Shown here: positions 37,127-52,100 of the stretch, one piece after another
Numbering within the stretch: the stretch's first letter is position 1
How the letters are laid out: each line of letters opens with the position of its first letter
Origin: Diphasiastrum complanatum
Lineage: Eukaryota; Streptophyta; Lycopodiopsida; Lycopodiales; Lycopodiaceae
Reading direction: 5' to 3'
Assembly: GCA_029204225.1 (NCBI GenBank)
Contig: CM055097.1
Span: 45,623,857 to 45,687,856, forward strand
DNA length: 64,000 bases
Program-made: the position numbers and the translations under genes
The notes under the pieces: model-generated
The model's input: only the letters and a program-made list of their open reading frames with translations
Databases searched by the model: none
What the model was told of the DNA's origin: nothing

Positions 37127-40100
37127 ATGCTGCCAAGAAAACGTGCCTCCCCACCTCCAATGCGCCCTAGTTCCAACATGGCAGCTCCTGCTGCCACGCA
37201 GGCAGATGTGCTGCCTGATGTGGCAGCGCTGCCTGCCACGCAGGCAGTGGCAGCTGCCACAGGTAGCAACGCTGCCTGCCACCTCACCCTCTGACATCTC
37301 CTCCTCTGACTCCTCATTGCCACAGCCTCATCTGTCCACAGTTGTTCCGGCTCCTACTACGGGCCTCCTTCGTATTCCCAGATCACTTCTTGTTCTTCTT
37401 CCACTCAAGAATCAGTATGTATGCCTTATGTATAATCACTAAAATGATCGAGTCCACCCTCAGAATTCAGTTTGCATGCTATAAAAAAGGAATATTTTAA
37501 CATGTATCTCATACTATCCACCAGCATATAGAACTAGGCTTATATAATGATTCACTTCAAAAATGATCGATAGATGTGGTACATCATAGTGAATGTAAGA
37601 TTTCAATAATCTTGACGAAACAAGGAAAACTTCAAAACATAAAGTAAAATATATCCTCCTTGAACTAGCTGTCAGAATGCATCATAACAGAAAACTGAAA
37701 GTTCAAGCCTTACCAGCCACCTGCATCTATTGCCTCTTCTGCAGCAGCATCCATTAAGCTGATGTAAGATTGATGTACAAATACAGTCTCCAGCGCAATG
37801 CTTTCTGGATATTTTGCCTGGGAATATCTTGCCATCAGAAACCAAAGGTCTGCTATGAAGGCTGTAAGTGCTATCTGGAAAATGGTCAAAGCCAGCCATA
37901 CCTGTAAAAACTGCTTGGGCTGTGGGATTGAGAGCTTCCTTACTGCATCAAAACTGATGTACCCATTCTGCAAAGAACTCATAAAAGGCAAATCAATGTT
38001 CTCCCTGAGTTAGTGCTCCAACATAACAAAAAAAACACGTGAGTTTTCACTTTATGGAGCTCACCCATACAGCCTTACAACATCAACTACATCAATATAG
38101 GAGGTACCCACAGCATTACTAAGAAAACATAAGTACAAAGAACACAAAATCACAAAAGTTCATGTCAAATCTATGGAGCTGAAATACACGATAATTCACA
38201 CCTGGGAAAAGAAAGCTTCCACGCTTGAACGTTGAGAATGAGCAAAAACCTGGCTTAGATAGATACATGCATCAAGATAAAAGAAAAATAAGTAGATGAT
38301 CTAAATCATGGGTATATGAAGTGTGAATGTCACAGTTTTGTCACATCATGGGCAATACGCAGAGATATTCCATTAATAAAAGTGTTCCTGTTTTTTAATA
38401 TATACACAAGAGGCACTTGCAGAACTCATTCATATTGAATGCAACAGTACCTATTCAGTAGACAATCTCAACCAAGTTACTGTTTACAGAATATCTCAAA
38501 TTTTAAACATTCGGAAGTGAACTTTTTTTGCAGATTACATATAAGCAATGAACATCCCCATCAGTTGGGTATAAACCATTTCACTATGCACAATGGTGTT
38601 TCCACTGACAGCTAAAAAATCATATTTGTCAGCAAAAAACACTTTCTTTTGTGTGACCCATAGAGACTCCTATCTTAGATCGGGCTCTATTGTATAGAAA
38701 CCATTGACGTGCATTTCATCCTTCCAACTTCAGACAAGTGGGAATGCCTTGCACCACCCAATAAAACTAAAGGTTGCTGAAAAATACGTCAGCAGACTTA
38801 TGTTAAACTCTTGCTTTGACAATCTAGGCATGTGGAGTTCATGTTGCATTCATGCAGTCTGAGACAAACAGCATATCTTCATACTACCAGTTCCAAGGAA
38901 TGACAGAAGGTAGAATGTTACCATTCAATAGTCAGAAATGTATTTCGAAGAGCTGTCCTTTTCTTGCCAGAAACTAGGGCCCGTGCTACTTTGGGCCTTT
39001 GTTTGCAAGAATGAGAAACGAATTTCTACAGTAATTTTGCAATGTCCAATTTCCTCACAACTGTTTGGCAACCCACAATTGCAAATCTTCTAGACATTTC
39101 TCCCTTTCTACCTGCAGAACTAACTTTTTCTCTTAGAACTTGGTGACAACTCTTTGCAGCTCAGCAAGTTTTGCATCTTCAGAAGCAACCTGCTCAACTG
39201 CTCTACTTTGAATGTCCGCCTGCATCTGATCTATGGTACCAGTCCATTCAGCTGATATCTTCAGATCCAACCTTTCTTTCATGTCTTTTCTAGCAACAGT
39301 CAGCTGATCTGATGGCCTGCCTAAGCTATCTCTGGCATGCCAAGGCCATCCCAACCATCTGCCCCTTTCTAATCCACCTTGAGAGGAATGAAAACTGGCT
39401 CCTTGTGAGCAACTTCTTGAGTCCTAACTGCAGCAGCCTTGTGTCGAAATCAAAAGATATGCCACTTCTGTTCTCAGTCAGATTACCATTCAAATCTAAA
39501 GAACATAACCCGATTTCAATTAAAAATCTAAAGAATAAGATTTTGGAAGCACAGGCAGACCACTTATATGCTGTCTAAAACACCTTTTCTAATGATTCCG
39601 TCGCTTCCTCAAATTGGCCATGTGCTTTTCTGCATCAAAGAGTCTTATCGATTTAAGCATGAGTCAATGCATGTACAGTGAAGAGGAAGTTCGCTCGCTA
39701 GACTAGTAATCACTAGTAGAGAATTCAGACACATGCACACATGCATAGAGGTGCTTTAAGACATCAAACTGATTATATATAGGAGAGAAGGGCAAAATCT
39801 GTGCAGCTTGAGAGTAGCTCGAGGAGAGGCGGAGAGTGCTCAATACTTGTGTAAGAGATCATTCATTAATCAGAGCAAGTTAATAGGTTTTCCAGCAAAA
39901 AAACTCTTTGGTATTGTGTTGTATCTATCCTTTGAGTCATGACAAGCATGTGTCATTCTCATTAATGCAATGCTCTCGACGGTTGAAAGCTATAAAAATA
40001 ACTGGATTTTCTGACATCATATCAGAGCATTGTCAATCCTGAGGGCCTGTAATCAGCAATCCACTAGTCATAGGAAGGGAAAAAATTAGAGTTGATCCTA

Positions 40101-43100
40101 TCAATGATAGGAAGGCGATTCTATCAATCCATTTGTTTGAGGATTTTTCTATGGTTCTGCAGCTATAAGAAAATATTTTGCATATCTTTGGACATGTATT
40201 ACAGGTACTTTGTCAGCGTTTGATTAACTTGAAGAATCGATTTTAAAGAAGTGAAATTGTTGAAGAATCAACCAGGTCTCAATATTAAGAGGCATGCAGC
40301 TTTGAAAAATCGCTGCAGAAAAGCGAGCAAAACACGCACAACTCAGTGGTACAAGCTTGCTGTAAGTACAGTATGTTAAAGGCCCTTCAAAGTGCAGATC
40401 AATACACTAGCCTTGGCCCATGGCATGTTTCGACTACAGAAGCCAACGTTTCAACATAAAGAACATTTTTTGCCATTCAAGCTCGAATACAGAAGTAGCC
40501 CATGTTGATTAGTCCATTGCAGGTAGATCACGTTGTCATCTCTGTGGCAGCTTACTCATCTGTGGAAGTCAAATGCTGTCGCAAAAGGCCACAGTAATTG
40601 AGAGGTAAATGTAAAGAGCCATGGCAAGGAGCCATAATTTGCTTGGTGGAAATTATATTAGGGAGGTTGTTAAAATAATCAGTGGCCAAGGCAGCCCATG
40701 TACAGCAGCAAGACGCTGTGTGAGACAACTGTCATCATCATGGTAAGAGGCATCATGCAGAAGTGTAGAAGCGTAGCACACAGGCAAGTCTTCAACCCTA
40801 TGGAGTCCGATGACAAAGTCTTCAACCATCACCTTCATCATGGCATAGCTCGTACCAAATGCTATGACATCCCTACTCATGTCATTAGTGCCCTAAACAA
40901 GGTCCATGTCCAATGCACAACCATATGTCCACATTAGCTTTCATATATTTGTACAAAAACCAATGTACTGACTTTCTGTAAAGGGCACAATCAATCATGA
41001 TGAAGGCTAGCACAAAAGAGGAAGAACTTCACCACCTGTTCTTTCCCAATATTTGTTTATCCACCAATAAGAAATCTCTTTCAATTCTTCTTTTGCCAAA
41101 CCCATCTTCTCAAATAAATATGGAACCTTTCAATTCTAAAAAACCCACATGATTTGGACATCTTCCTCAATAACTACAGGATGAAACCTCTTTTGAAAGC
41201 AAGCTCTTATCAATGGCATGAAGTGTCGGGTTCCTTACCCAGTTGCTCCTTAGTCTCCAACTAGGAAAATATTCAGCCCAAAACCAGCACAATCTGATAA
41301 ACCCGTACTCAACAAGATCGGGCCAGAAATGAAATAATTCACTAGAATTCAAAAGTTATCGGCTCATGTAAGGGCACCCATTCTAATAGAAATTCTAGCA
41401 CCAAAGTGAGAGCAAATGGACAAACATGGATAACAAAGACTTTGAAGTTGCCTGCTGAAAAAAATTTCATCTCAAGAAGAAAGATTGGCTTATAAACAAG
41501 GATGATTGTCAAACAGCTTCAGGAACAGGAACTCAAACAATCCATGAAACAAGTAAAGCTTTGATACCAACTAAGAGCGTAAGCGTGCTTTCAGCCAACT
41601 CTTCCAAATCAAGTCTAATCATTACACCAAGAGTGAAGATACAACTCAAATGACACATTCCTCAAACAAATTGCTCACAGATACAATCAAAGGGAGCTTC
41701 TACTTCCATTAAAGTATATCATTTTCGACAAAGTCACACATCATGTATCGTTTTGTCTAGGATAATTCTCAAGGGTCACAAAAACAACATTGATTTTTTA
41801 TGTGTATGGAGTCATTCACAAGGTTTTAAACAACAAACTACACCATGTATACTACATGCAACAACCTGTGTCATCAACTAATTTCGTATTGGGCCAAGCA
41901 AACTCTCATTAATCCAGATTTAAGTATGTAGAATATATGACCAAAGTTTATTTCTATCAACCTACAAACAATTTTCATGTTTCCTTACCGCTGGTATCCA
42001 AGATGTCCCACCTCCCCGAAGTGTACCTTTGATGGCTCCTTCATTGACAAGTTCATTCAGCACTGATTGAAACAAACCTCCCTCTCCTATGGTACCACCA
42101 GTAGCACCTTCATCCCTTTCTCGAAGTTCTTGTCGCAAATTAATCCAAACGCCAGGTAAGGATGTTGGGACCAATAATGCTCTAACAGCTCCACACACCA
42201 TAGCTTTGATTTTTGCCACGTAAGCTTCTGTGTAAAGCTGTCCTCCTCCCAACTTTCCATGTACCTACAAGAGCACTTGAATGTCACAAATAGTTAGCAT
42301 CAAAAGAAGAACTTCATCTACAATAGCAAAGTATTATTGCAAACACTTTGTGAACGAATTTGAATTTTGAAAGTCGAGTTACTTGTGGAACAATATACAC
42401 ATATCGCAATGATAGGAGGATTGACGCCAAATTTTTATCAAGACAATAGTCACAAAAAATGGCATTGGAAAAAAATAAAAACAGCTTCACACTATACACT
42501 TTTCAATAACACTGTGCAGTGTGCAACTGCTAAAAATTATAAAAGTTGGATGGAAGCCATCATGATTAAACAAGTACAACCACAACTAAGTGTTTCAATA
42601 TGCATGCATGCACACATAGCCAGTATCCCAACTGTCCCAAAATGAAGAGGAATGTGAGTCGTGAAGCAAAGAACATACTTGAGCATAGAAGGTTGTGGCT
42701 CAAATGACAGCTTAACCACAAAGCCTCCTTGACAAATACTTCTTTAGTGTTAATCTTTGAATGAACAAATCTTTAATGACAAATCTGCATTCAAAGAATC
42801 GAAACTTCAATGGCTATGATAAGAAATGTAAGGACTTAAATTTCTCATTGTATCAAAGTAGGTTGCAGCACCCTTGAGCTGTTGAAAAAGAAACTATTTA
42901 GGTCACAATCTTGTAAGGTTTTCGGTTCTTCCTTGAGCACCTCATTCTTGTAGGAGGGCACACTTTTTCTGTGAGGATCTGATCAGCGTGCAAAGAACAC
43001 TATTGCAGAGCACTCATCATAGGGAAGGGAGAATAAAAATATAATGCCTATTTTACTCCTACTGGCTAGACACTTGCATGCACATATTTCTATGTTGTAA

Positions 43101-46100
43101 GCTTATCATGGGGGCAACTTGTTTGTAACTACATTACACTCCTCTTTGAATTAAAGTTAGTACGTGCAAGTTGGGTGCAAGAGACCAAGTTGGTATGCCA
43201 TGTGGCATGAGACTTAAGTGGGAGGTGATATGGTACTGTGCGTATTCTGGGATCAGTTATTGGTATGGCTATCAAACTTTTTGGAATCTAACAAATTTTC
43301 CAGAAGTTGAAGAGAGCAGCTTGTGGAGAAGTAGGGCGCACTTTCTGTAGGGAGATATAATCAGGGTGCTGAGTGGATCTTGTGCAAGGCATAGCAGAGG
43401 CATACTGTGTGTGGCAAAGACAAAAGTAGACATTGTTGGGTATTAGTCAAGTGGCATAATACCCTAGTTTGGGTGACACCCCAGTTTCCTGAAGCATCTC
43501 AATTCTTGAGTATTCTTTTGGAATTTCTTTTGTTTGATTGAAGAATCAATCATGGTTGGCCTAAGTGAGAGGATGTAGAACATTCTCGTGGATAGAGAAT
43601 GTTGGGGTATAGTCATAGGTTTTGAGCCTATTCCAGATTCTAAAGATGAATTGAAAGAGGATCAAAGGCACATCGGATTATCAACCTTTGTGTGAAGGAT
43701 TAGATCATCTCTCACATAAGGGACCTAGAGAGGCCTAGGAGACATTGAGGTCCACGTATGAGACCTTCAATACGGCTAGGGTCCGCTATCTGTAGAATAA
43801 ACTACGTACAATCAAAATGGACTCCAGTGATTCGATTGTTGATCGCATTACGAAGATCAAGGATCTTCTGGATCAACCTGCTATAGTTGGAGAGTGCATC
43901 CATGATAGTGAGAATTTCTATAGCTTTGAACAGCTTGTCGAATGCTTACCAGGGCTATGTCATGAGTCTCTCAATAAGGGAGAGACTTCTCTCATTTGAT
44001 GAGTTATGTGGCCCTCATGCACATTGCATGAAGAAGGGAGGGGAGGAGGAAGAACCTTTCTAAAAGGAAGGTAATGATGAGCAGGTCTCAAAGGAGCCCA
44101 TTCAGGAGACTTTTCAGCCCTAACAACAAGAGCAAATGTTTAATGCATCTGAGCAAACGGAGGCAGAAAGGGCGACGAGGGCTAGAGAGACACCTTGGGA
44201 TACATGGTCACCATAAGCTTCACCAACCTCTCCCTAGAGCTTACCAAGGTGGAATTGGCAAACAGTGAAAGATGGAGGGATGGAGGAAGGTGAATGTAGC
44301 AAGGAAGGTGCTAGGAGATCTTACAGGAAGCCCATGCAGCGAGAGAGTCAGAAAACCAGCTTCTCACTTATGTCATCTATCTTAGAGTCACATGAACCAT
44401 AGTTATTCAATGAAGCCGAGAAGGTGAATGTATGGCGAAATGGCATGCAAGAGGAGTATGACTCTATCATAGAGAACGATACATGGGAGCTTGTGGACTT
44501 ACCGGATGGGAAGCAACCAATAGGTTGCAAGTGGATCTATAGGACCTAGCTCAGGCAAGTGGTAAGGTGGAAAAGCATAAGGCAAGTCTTGTTGCTAAAG
44601 GTTTTGCTTAGCAGGAAGGGCTGGATTATGATGAGACATTCGCTCTGTTGCAAAGATGACATCAATAAGAATTATGTTGGCAGTTGCAGCATTTTTTCAT
44701 TGGGACATTCAACAAATGGATGTCAAAAAGTGCCTTCCTCAATGGAGAATTGAAGGAAGAGGTTTACATGGATCAGCCACAAGGATTTGAAGCTAAAGGT
44801 AAAGAACATCTGGTATACAAGCTTAAGAAGGCATTGTATGGGTTAAAACAAGCGCCCAAGCCATGGTATTACTTCACAAACAAGACTTCATTCGACTGTA
44901 ACTTGTATGTTTTGAGGGAGGGAGAAAGAGAACATAGTAGTAATTGTTCTCTATGTTGATGACCTAATCATTACAGGTCAAAGAAAATATTTCACATGAA
45001 TTTGACATGAAAGATTTGGGCTTGATACATTATTGCCTAGGACTGGAAGTTTGGAGAAAACATTATATTCTTTTTATATCCCAGGCAAGGTATGCGAATG
45101 AACTAAAAACTCACCCGAAAAGGTTGTTGAGCCCATTAGATGACATTCGTAATTGGGAAGCCGTTACGTACCCATAAGGGCACGTAACAGGTTACTTGAG
45201 GAGGCAGTCTCATTTATGGGATAGAACACTGGTCTGGAGCTATAGGTCTTTTGGGTGCCACGTGTCAATGCCTATTGGAGCGAGGCGACCCTTTGTTATG
45301 AACCCGCGTTAGTGTGCACAACTGACGCGTGTCGTTAGTCATGCGTGACCCCTATGGTCGGAGATGACCCCACCTGGACTATGTATATAGAGGTGGATCT
45401 CCATTGAGCTTGATATTCATTCTCTCCTGAAGAATGAAAAGCTCTCCCATCGGTGGTTAGGTCAGGATGATTATCTAGGCCTCAGGATGTAGGTAGGCGA
45501 GGGTCGAGGGTAAGGCATGGTGGTATGGGACACCATGGCTTATCGAAGATCCGAGCTTGCTTGATGTTGGTCTATAGCTCCAATGCACGGGGGAGATGTG
45601 GCAGTACCTCTATGGATGGGCGGTTACGTAGCGTTCGTCACTGATTGTGTCTTAGCAATGACCGGAGTCGACGAGGGGGATTCTAACAGTTGGTATCAGA
45701 GCCATCGATCATTGTGATTAAGGTGTAATCGCTTTAACTCAAGTTTTGGTTGGTTTAAACTTCTTGTTGATGTGCTAGGATAGCTTAGTATTCATGGTTT
45801 GATCGCTATGGACAACCTTGCTTTTCATTCCGTCGAAATCCGACATCGTTTGGATAGGTTTTGGGCATTGTATGCATGCCAAGAAGCTTATTTTTTACGA
45901 TTTTTCTGGCTTTATGGTAGTCGTTAAGGTTGCAAAAATTAATAAGCCATGTTTTGGAAACATGGATGTCGAAAAGAGCACACAGAACCATCAGAAAACT
46001 TTTGTTTTCTGACAATGTGAACAACAGCCCATAAAGACTGTTTTTCGACATTTTGGAGCCCGAAATACAAAAAAAAATTCAGCAGTTTCTAAATCTATTT

Positions 46101-49100
46101 AGATTTGTTTTGTGAAAATCAAAAATAAAATAAAAATTTTGCGAGCACTTGCACGCGCGTGCCTGTAGGCGGCATGATTCCCGAGGTCTCATGTTTATGG
46201 TGAGGTGCGGTCCCCTAATAAGCTTAAGAGGAGAGGGAAGAGAGGTGAGCGCAGGCAGGCGCCTGCCTCCTATTCTCATCTATTTAGGAGTTAAAGCTGG
46301 GAACTTTGTACCTTCCCTCATGCTGTCAAAAAGGTACTTTAGAAGTTAGTTAAAACTTCTTTAAAGAAGTACTTTTGAAAGTTTAAACAAACTTTTCTAA
46401 ACTTCAAGCTTAGTTTCAAAGCTTGTGCCTACAAGAAAAAGTTTTAAGCTAAGATTATAAGCTTTTAAAGCTTAAAACATCCTTGGGTGAGGTGACATAG
46501 GGAGGGTGGTGGCCATGTGATTTGAGGGTAGGTGGTGCCCATAAGTTGCCACTTGTCTTTGGGGCATATGCTTGCTAGGTGGCACCCATAAGGCCCACCA
46601 CTTAGCAAGGCCAAAAGGGAAGGAAATTTGGGGGGGGGGTAAGGGTAAAGGCTCCACTCTCATCATTGAGGAGCTCGTGTTGGCTTAGCCTCCTTGAGTA
46701 GAGTTCTCAAGCTTCTTAAGCCAATTTGTAGCCAAACTCTTGCCTTTTTTTCCTTCAACCTTACCTTAGTGCGCTATGGACCCCGCTATGCCCTCGGTGA
46801 AGGACCGTCTTCACCACCCCCCCCCTCCTGAGCAAGACACTGCACAGCTTGTACAAGTTTTAAACTCCCTTCAGAACCAAATCTTGGAAATGCAGTCTAG
46901 GCATGTTGTGGCCGAGCAAGAGTGGCGTTCTTCAACCTGCTCGCAGACCACCATCTTGTACCCCATGTTCAACCCGGAACACTTTTCGGGAGAAAAGAAG
47001 GACCGGCATCCTGATGTTGTGCTTTCATGGTTGGATCGGTGGAATTTTTCCATGCACAATCTGCCTGACAACACGAAGATCGCTTTTGCCCTCATGTTTT
47101 TACGCGTTAAGGCATACACATGGTGGCAGGATCTGAAAGAAGCCTTTGAAATGGCTTTCCTGCCGGTCTTGGATGATTTTGAGCATTGGCGGCATTTCGC
47201 GAATAATGCAAATCAGTAGTAGGCCGTTGGATGCCTACATACAGGAGTTCCATGAAGCCTTACCCTGATTCGCTTCGCGAATCGACCCTGTGTTAATAAA
47301 ATTACATTTCATTTTGGGGCTTCCAAAAAGAATTTCAACTTGAAGTGAAGCGCAACCAACCGCTGACAATCGAAGATGCCATTCGCTTTCAAAAGATCTT
47401 TACTGACGCCCACATTGGCTCCCATAAGGAGCAAAGTTTGCCCAAGGCTGAGCAGAACGAAAAATAAAATTTCAAGAAGCGGGGCAAGGACAAGACGGAC
47501 ACCAGTTCCCAGGGCGAGAAAAAGCACGTGAAATTGGATCATGTTGACTGTAACAAGGCAAGGGACTTGCGGCTTGTGTTTCTCCTACATGGAGAAGGGG
47601 CATCTTTCGAAAGGTTGCCCGAAGAAACAAAAGAAATTTGGTAAACATGCTAAATCCTTCAAGGCGCCAAGCAATTCTTGTATTTCTTTTGTTGATTTAT
47701 CCACATTGGCTCCCATAAGGAGCAAAGTTTGCCCAAGGCTGAGCAGAACGAAAAATAAAATTTCAAGAAGCGGGGCAAGGAGAAGACGGACACCGGTTCC
47801 CAGGGCGAGAAAAAGCACATGAAATTGGATTATTTTGACTGTAACAAGGTAAGGGACTTGCGGCTTGTGTTTCTCCTACATGGAGAAGGGGCATCTTTCG
47901 AAAGGTTGCCCGAAGAAACAAAAGAAATTTGGCAAACATGCTAAATCCTTCAAGGCGCCAAGCAATTCTTGTATTTCTTTTGTTGATTTATCCTTTAAGG
48001 ATGGCACTAATTGTGAGAATTGTTGTTTCAATACAACTGTTTTGGCCCCCACGACCTCATTCGTATGAATGGGTTCGTAGGACGCCAAGCTGTGATTGTT
48101 CTTTTTGATGATGGTTTTACACATAACTTTATAAATGCCAAGCTGGTGCAGAAACTCAAGGTGGCCACCGCGTCAAGTAACCATTTGTATGTGGTGAAAA
48201 TGGTGTCGGGGGAAGATCGGCAAGCTTGGGACCAGCTTGTTCCTCAGTTGCCACTCAAGATACAAGATTATGTCGAACCGCTTGATTTTCACATTATCTT
48301 AGGAAAGGAGTGGTTTTACTCCAAAAATGAGTCCTTAAAAAAGGACTATGTAACTTATAGTGTAGCCTTTTTGCATAGTGACTCATTTGTTGATCATAAA
48401 GGTGATGTAAATACGCCTTCTAATCTTGTTGTATCTGCTTTAGAAGTAGTTGAATATTTGAAAGACTCTGGAAATAAAGTTTATCTTTGCTTTCTTAAAG
48501 ATGAAATTTATGTTGATGATTATGTTGTTCAGAGTCTAAATATTGATTTATCGGATATGCCTTTGAATGTGTCTATAAATAACCCCTTAAGTGTTAACTC
48601 ATCAGAAGGTAGGGTATTTAATAAGCTTAAGCAAGAATTTAGGTTGTTTTTCCTGAGAAACTACCTGATGGCCTATCTCCCCAAAGGAGTGCCGACCATC
48701 AATAGAGTTGCTTCCTAACAGCCAACCTGTATCTCTTTTTCAATACAAGGTTAGCGTTAAGGAAGAAGATGAAATTTCTAAGCAGTTACAAGAGCTTCTT
48801 AGGATGGACCAGATTCGGCCTAGTAAGTCCCCTTGGGGAGCACCAATCCTTTTGATTAGTAAAAAGGATGTTGGCACACATTTGTGTGGAGATTTTAAAA
48901 AGTTAAATAAATTAACCATCAAGAACAGATATCCCTTACCTAGGATGGATGATCTAATGGATCATCTAAATGGAGCTAAGTATTTCTCCAAGATTAACCT
49001 TAGATCAAGATACCATCCAATAAGGATTAGGAACGAGGATGTTCCTAAGACTGGTTTTCGAACCAAGTACGGTCATTATGAGTTTTTAGTTTCCCCTTTT

Positions 49101-52100
49101 GGACTCACGAATGCACCTGCAACTTTCCAGCAAATGATGAACGATATTCTTCGTCCATATCTGCGAAAGTTTGTAGTGGGTATTTGGACGACATATTAAT
49201 TTATGTTCGAACCCTTGAGGAGCATGAAGAGCATCTTCGTATTGTCTTGGGTCTTCTAAGGCAAGACAAGCTCTATGCTAAGGAGTTGAAATGTGAGTTC
49301 TTTCAAACTAAACTCAAATACTTTGGCCATATCATATCTGATAAGGGTATGAAATCAATTATGATAAGGCTCGTAAGGTACGAGAATGGCCGCAGCCTCA
49401 AACAATTCGTGGTGTGAAGTCATTTTCGGGCTTCACAAGATTCTTCCACAGGTTCATTATGGACTATGCCTTAATAGCATTGCCCCTACTAAACGTTCTT
49501 AAGGGGGTGAAGACAAAATGTATCCGCAGAAAAAGTCCATTGATAACATGGACTGATGAAATGAATGAGAGTTTTGAGACTCTCAAGCATTGTGTTTCTA
49601 CGGCTCCAATTTTACACATTGTCAATCCTAACCGACCCCTTGTGGTGGATACGGATGCTAGCGACTTTGTTGTAGGAGCGGTCCTTTACCAACACGGTAG
49701 ATGTTGCACACAAGCTCACAAACCCTAAGTAAATACACAGAATTACCCAACAAATCCGTCACTTTATTAATCTCAAGCAAATGTACATAGATCAACAAGC
49801 AAACATGAGATCTTTGCTGCAAGTCTCCTCCCAACCATAGCTGCATAGGAATACCATAATCATAATGAGGAATGCCTAACAAGGCTCACCCTATATCCCC
49901 TCAAGCACCCCTTAACCCTGACACATCCTAACGTCGACACATGGCAAACTCCATGCACAGCCGACACTTGCCACTTGGCAGTACCCACACATAGGCAAGC
50001 TAGTAGGTGGACAGTCTGACACGTCACTCATGCATTGGACCAAGTGTCCCAATGAGCATATGACACATGTCCTGTTGACCCGTCCATTGACCGTCTGACA
50101 AGTGTCACTCATGCACTGGACCAAGTGTCCCAGTGAGCATGTGACACATGTCACGTTGACCAGTCAACCCTTCCTACTTTTTAGAAGGTCAGTCCAGCAG
50201 ACTCTCATGAGACCCAGTACCCCCTTGGTCATCTCGTATTTAGTCACTATAACAAATATTTACATTGCAATTTACAATTGTCTCCACAGGCCGGTGACAG
50301 CCATTTACAATTTAATAATTACAATTTACCATACATTGGGCAAAGGGATTCAAAGTACATGTGACATCCCTTCCCTCCTCAGATGACATCGTCCTCGATG
50401 GCAAAGTCTGGATATTGTGCATGCAACCCATGCGCGGTCTCCCAGGTAGCATCACTGAGAGGTCGTCCATGCCATGCAACCAAGTACTCACGGAGCAAAC
50501 GATTCCGCAACCGTCTATGCCTCTGGTCCAATACTCTCGCTGGTCCATGCATCACCTCCCCATGCTCTTGAAACAATACAAGGCCATTAGCCAACCAAGT
50601 TATCACCATCATGTAAAACCTTCTTTAAGCGTAAAACATGAAAAACAGGATGAACCTTACAACCAACAGGCAAATCCAATTCATAAGCAACGCTATTAAT
50701 CTTTTTAACAATTTTCCAAGGTCCACAGTATCGAGGAGACAACTTATAACACTTCCCTGTCTTTAGGGTTTTCGAGTCCCTTGGAATCCTGAGAAATACC
50801 ATAACTCCTTCCTCAAACTCTCTTGGCGTACGATCCAGATCAGCATATGTCTTTGCCCGATCCATCGCCGCTTTTACATTTTCCTTAGCTAACTCCAACA
50901 CCTGTTGCATGTGAGTTAGGAATTCCATAGCACTAGGAGTCTTATGAGGCATACCTATAGTAACTGGACTGGCTGGTCTAAAACCATAATTTAGCTCGAA
51001 AGGACTCATCTTCGTAGATGCATTATTTTTATCATTATAGGCAAACTCCAACAATGGTAGGTAACGTTCCCATTGCGTTTGCCTTTCACTCACATACACC
51101 CTAAGCATGTCTTCCAAGGTTTGGTTAACTCTCTCAGTCTGCCCATCTGTTTCAGGATGATCAGAACTACTCATTCCCAACTGCACCTCTAACTTCTCAA
51201 ATACTGCAGTCCAAAAATTGCCAATAAAACGAGAATCCCTGTCAGACACAATGGATCTAGGTAATCCATGAAGTCTGAATACATGCTGTATAAACAAATC
51301 AGCCGTACCAGGTGCATCAATCTTATTACTAGTTGGGATAAAATCAGCCATTTTCGTGAGTCTGTCAACCACAACTAGGATAGCATTATGTTGTTGTCGC
51401 GTATGCATTAAACATGTAATAAAGTCCATGGAAATACTCTTCCATCTCCCTTCTGGTATAGGTAACAGGCGCAATAATCCAGGCACTTTAATCCTTTCAG
51501 CCTTCTTAACTTGACACTTAATGGTTTACTTTTTTCTTAAGTCTCGACCACCAAAAGTTACGTCGTATCAACTCATAGGTCCTATCCACACCAGGATGAC
51601 TAGCACTAGGGCTATCGTGACAGAGATGCAAGATCCTCTTTCGCAGCACCTCCTCACAAGCTGGAATAAGAGCCTTGCCATTTCTCATCACTATTCCATC
51701 TTCTATGGAATACTTAAGATAAGTGCAAACCAAGGTAGAAGAGCTCTCCTTTTGAGACTCTGCATGGCCATGACTCACCTCCTGTTCCACTTTCTTACAG
51801 TGAGGATCTTCCTGCTCAGCCTTTCTTATCTCAGATAGTAAGTCATTTTCAATGACTACAAATGACATCTGATACACCACACGAGATAGTGCATCTGCCA
51901 CACGATTCTCGGCACCTTTCTTGTACCGAATCTCCATTAGGAATTCCTGCATGAGCTCAGACCATCTGGCTTGCCGGCCTCTAAGGTCTGGCTGCTTACA
52001 AAAGTATCTCAAGGTATCATGATCAGTGAATACCTCAAATTCCGATCCATACAAATAATGCCTCCATGCCTTTAATGCATGAACTATGGCATACAACTCC

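Noticed and set aside
36941-37442. Overlapping ORFs on both strands around the CT repeat
   Set aside because: They are opened by the (CT)n repeat; the real coding sequence here is UFL1 exon 7 in a different frame.
39133-39354. Minus-strand coiled-coil-like ORF in intron 3 as a UFL1 exon
   Set aside because: Exons 3 and 4 already join in phase and match homologues without it.
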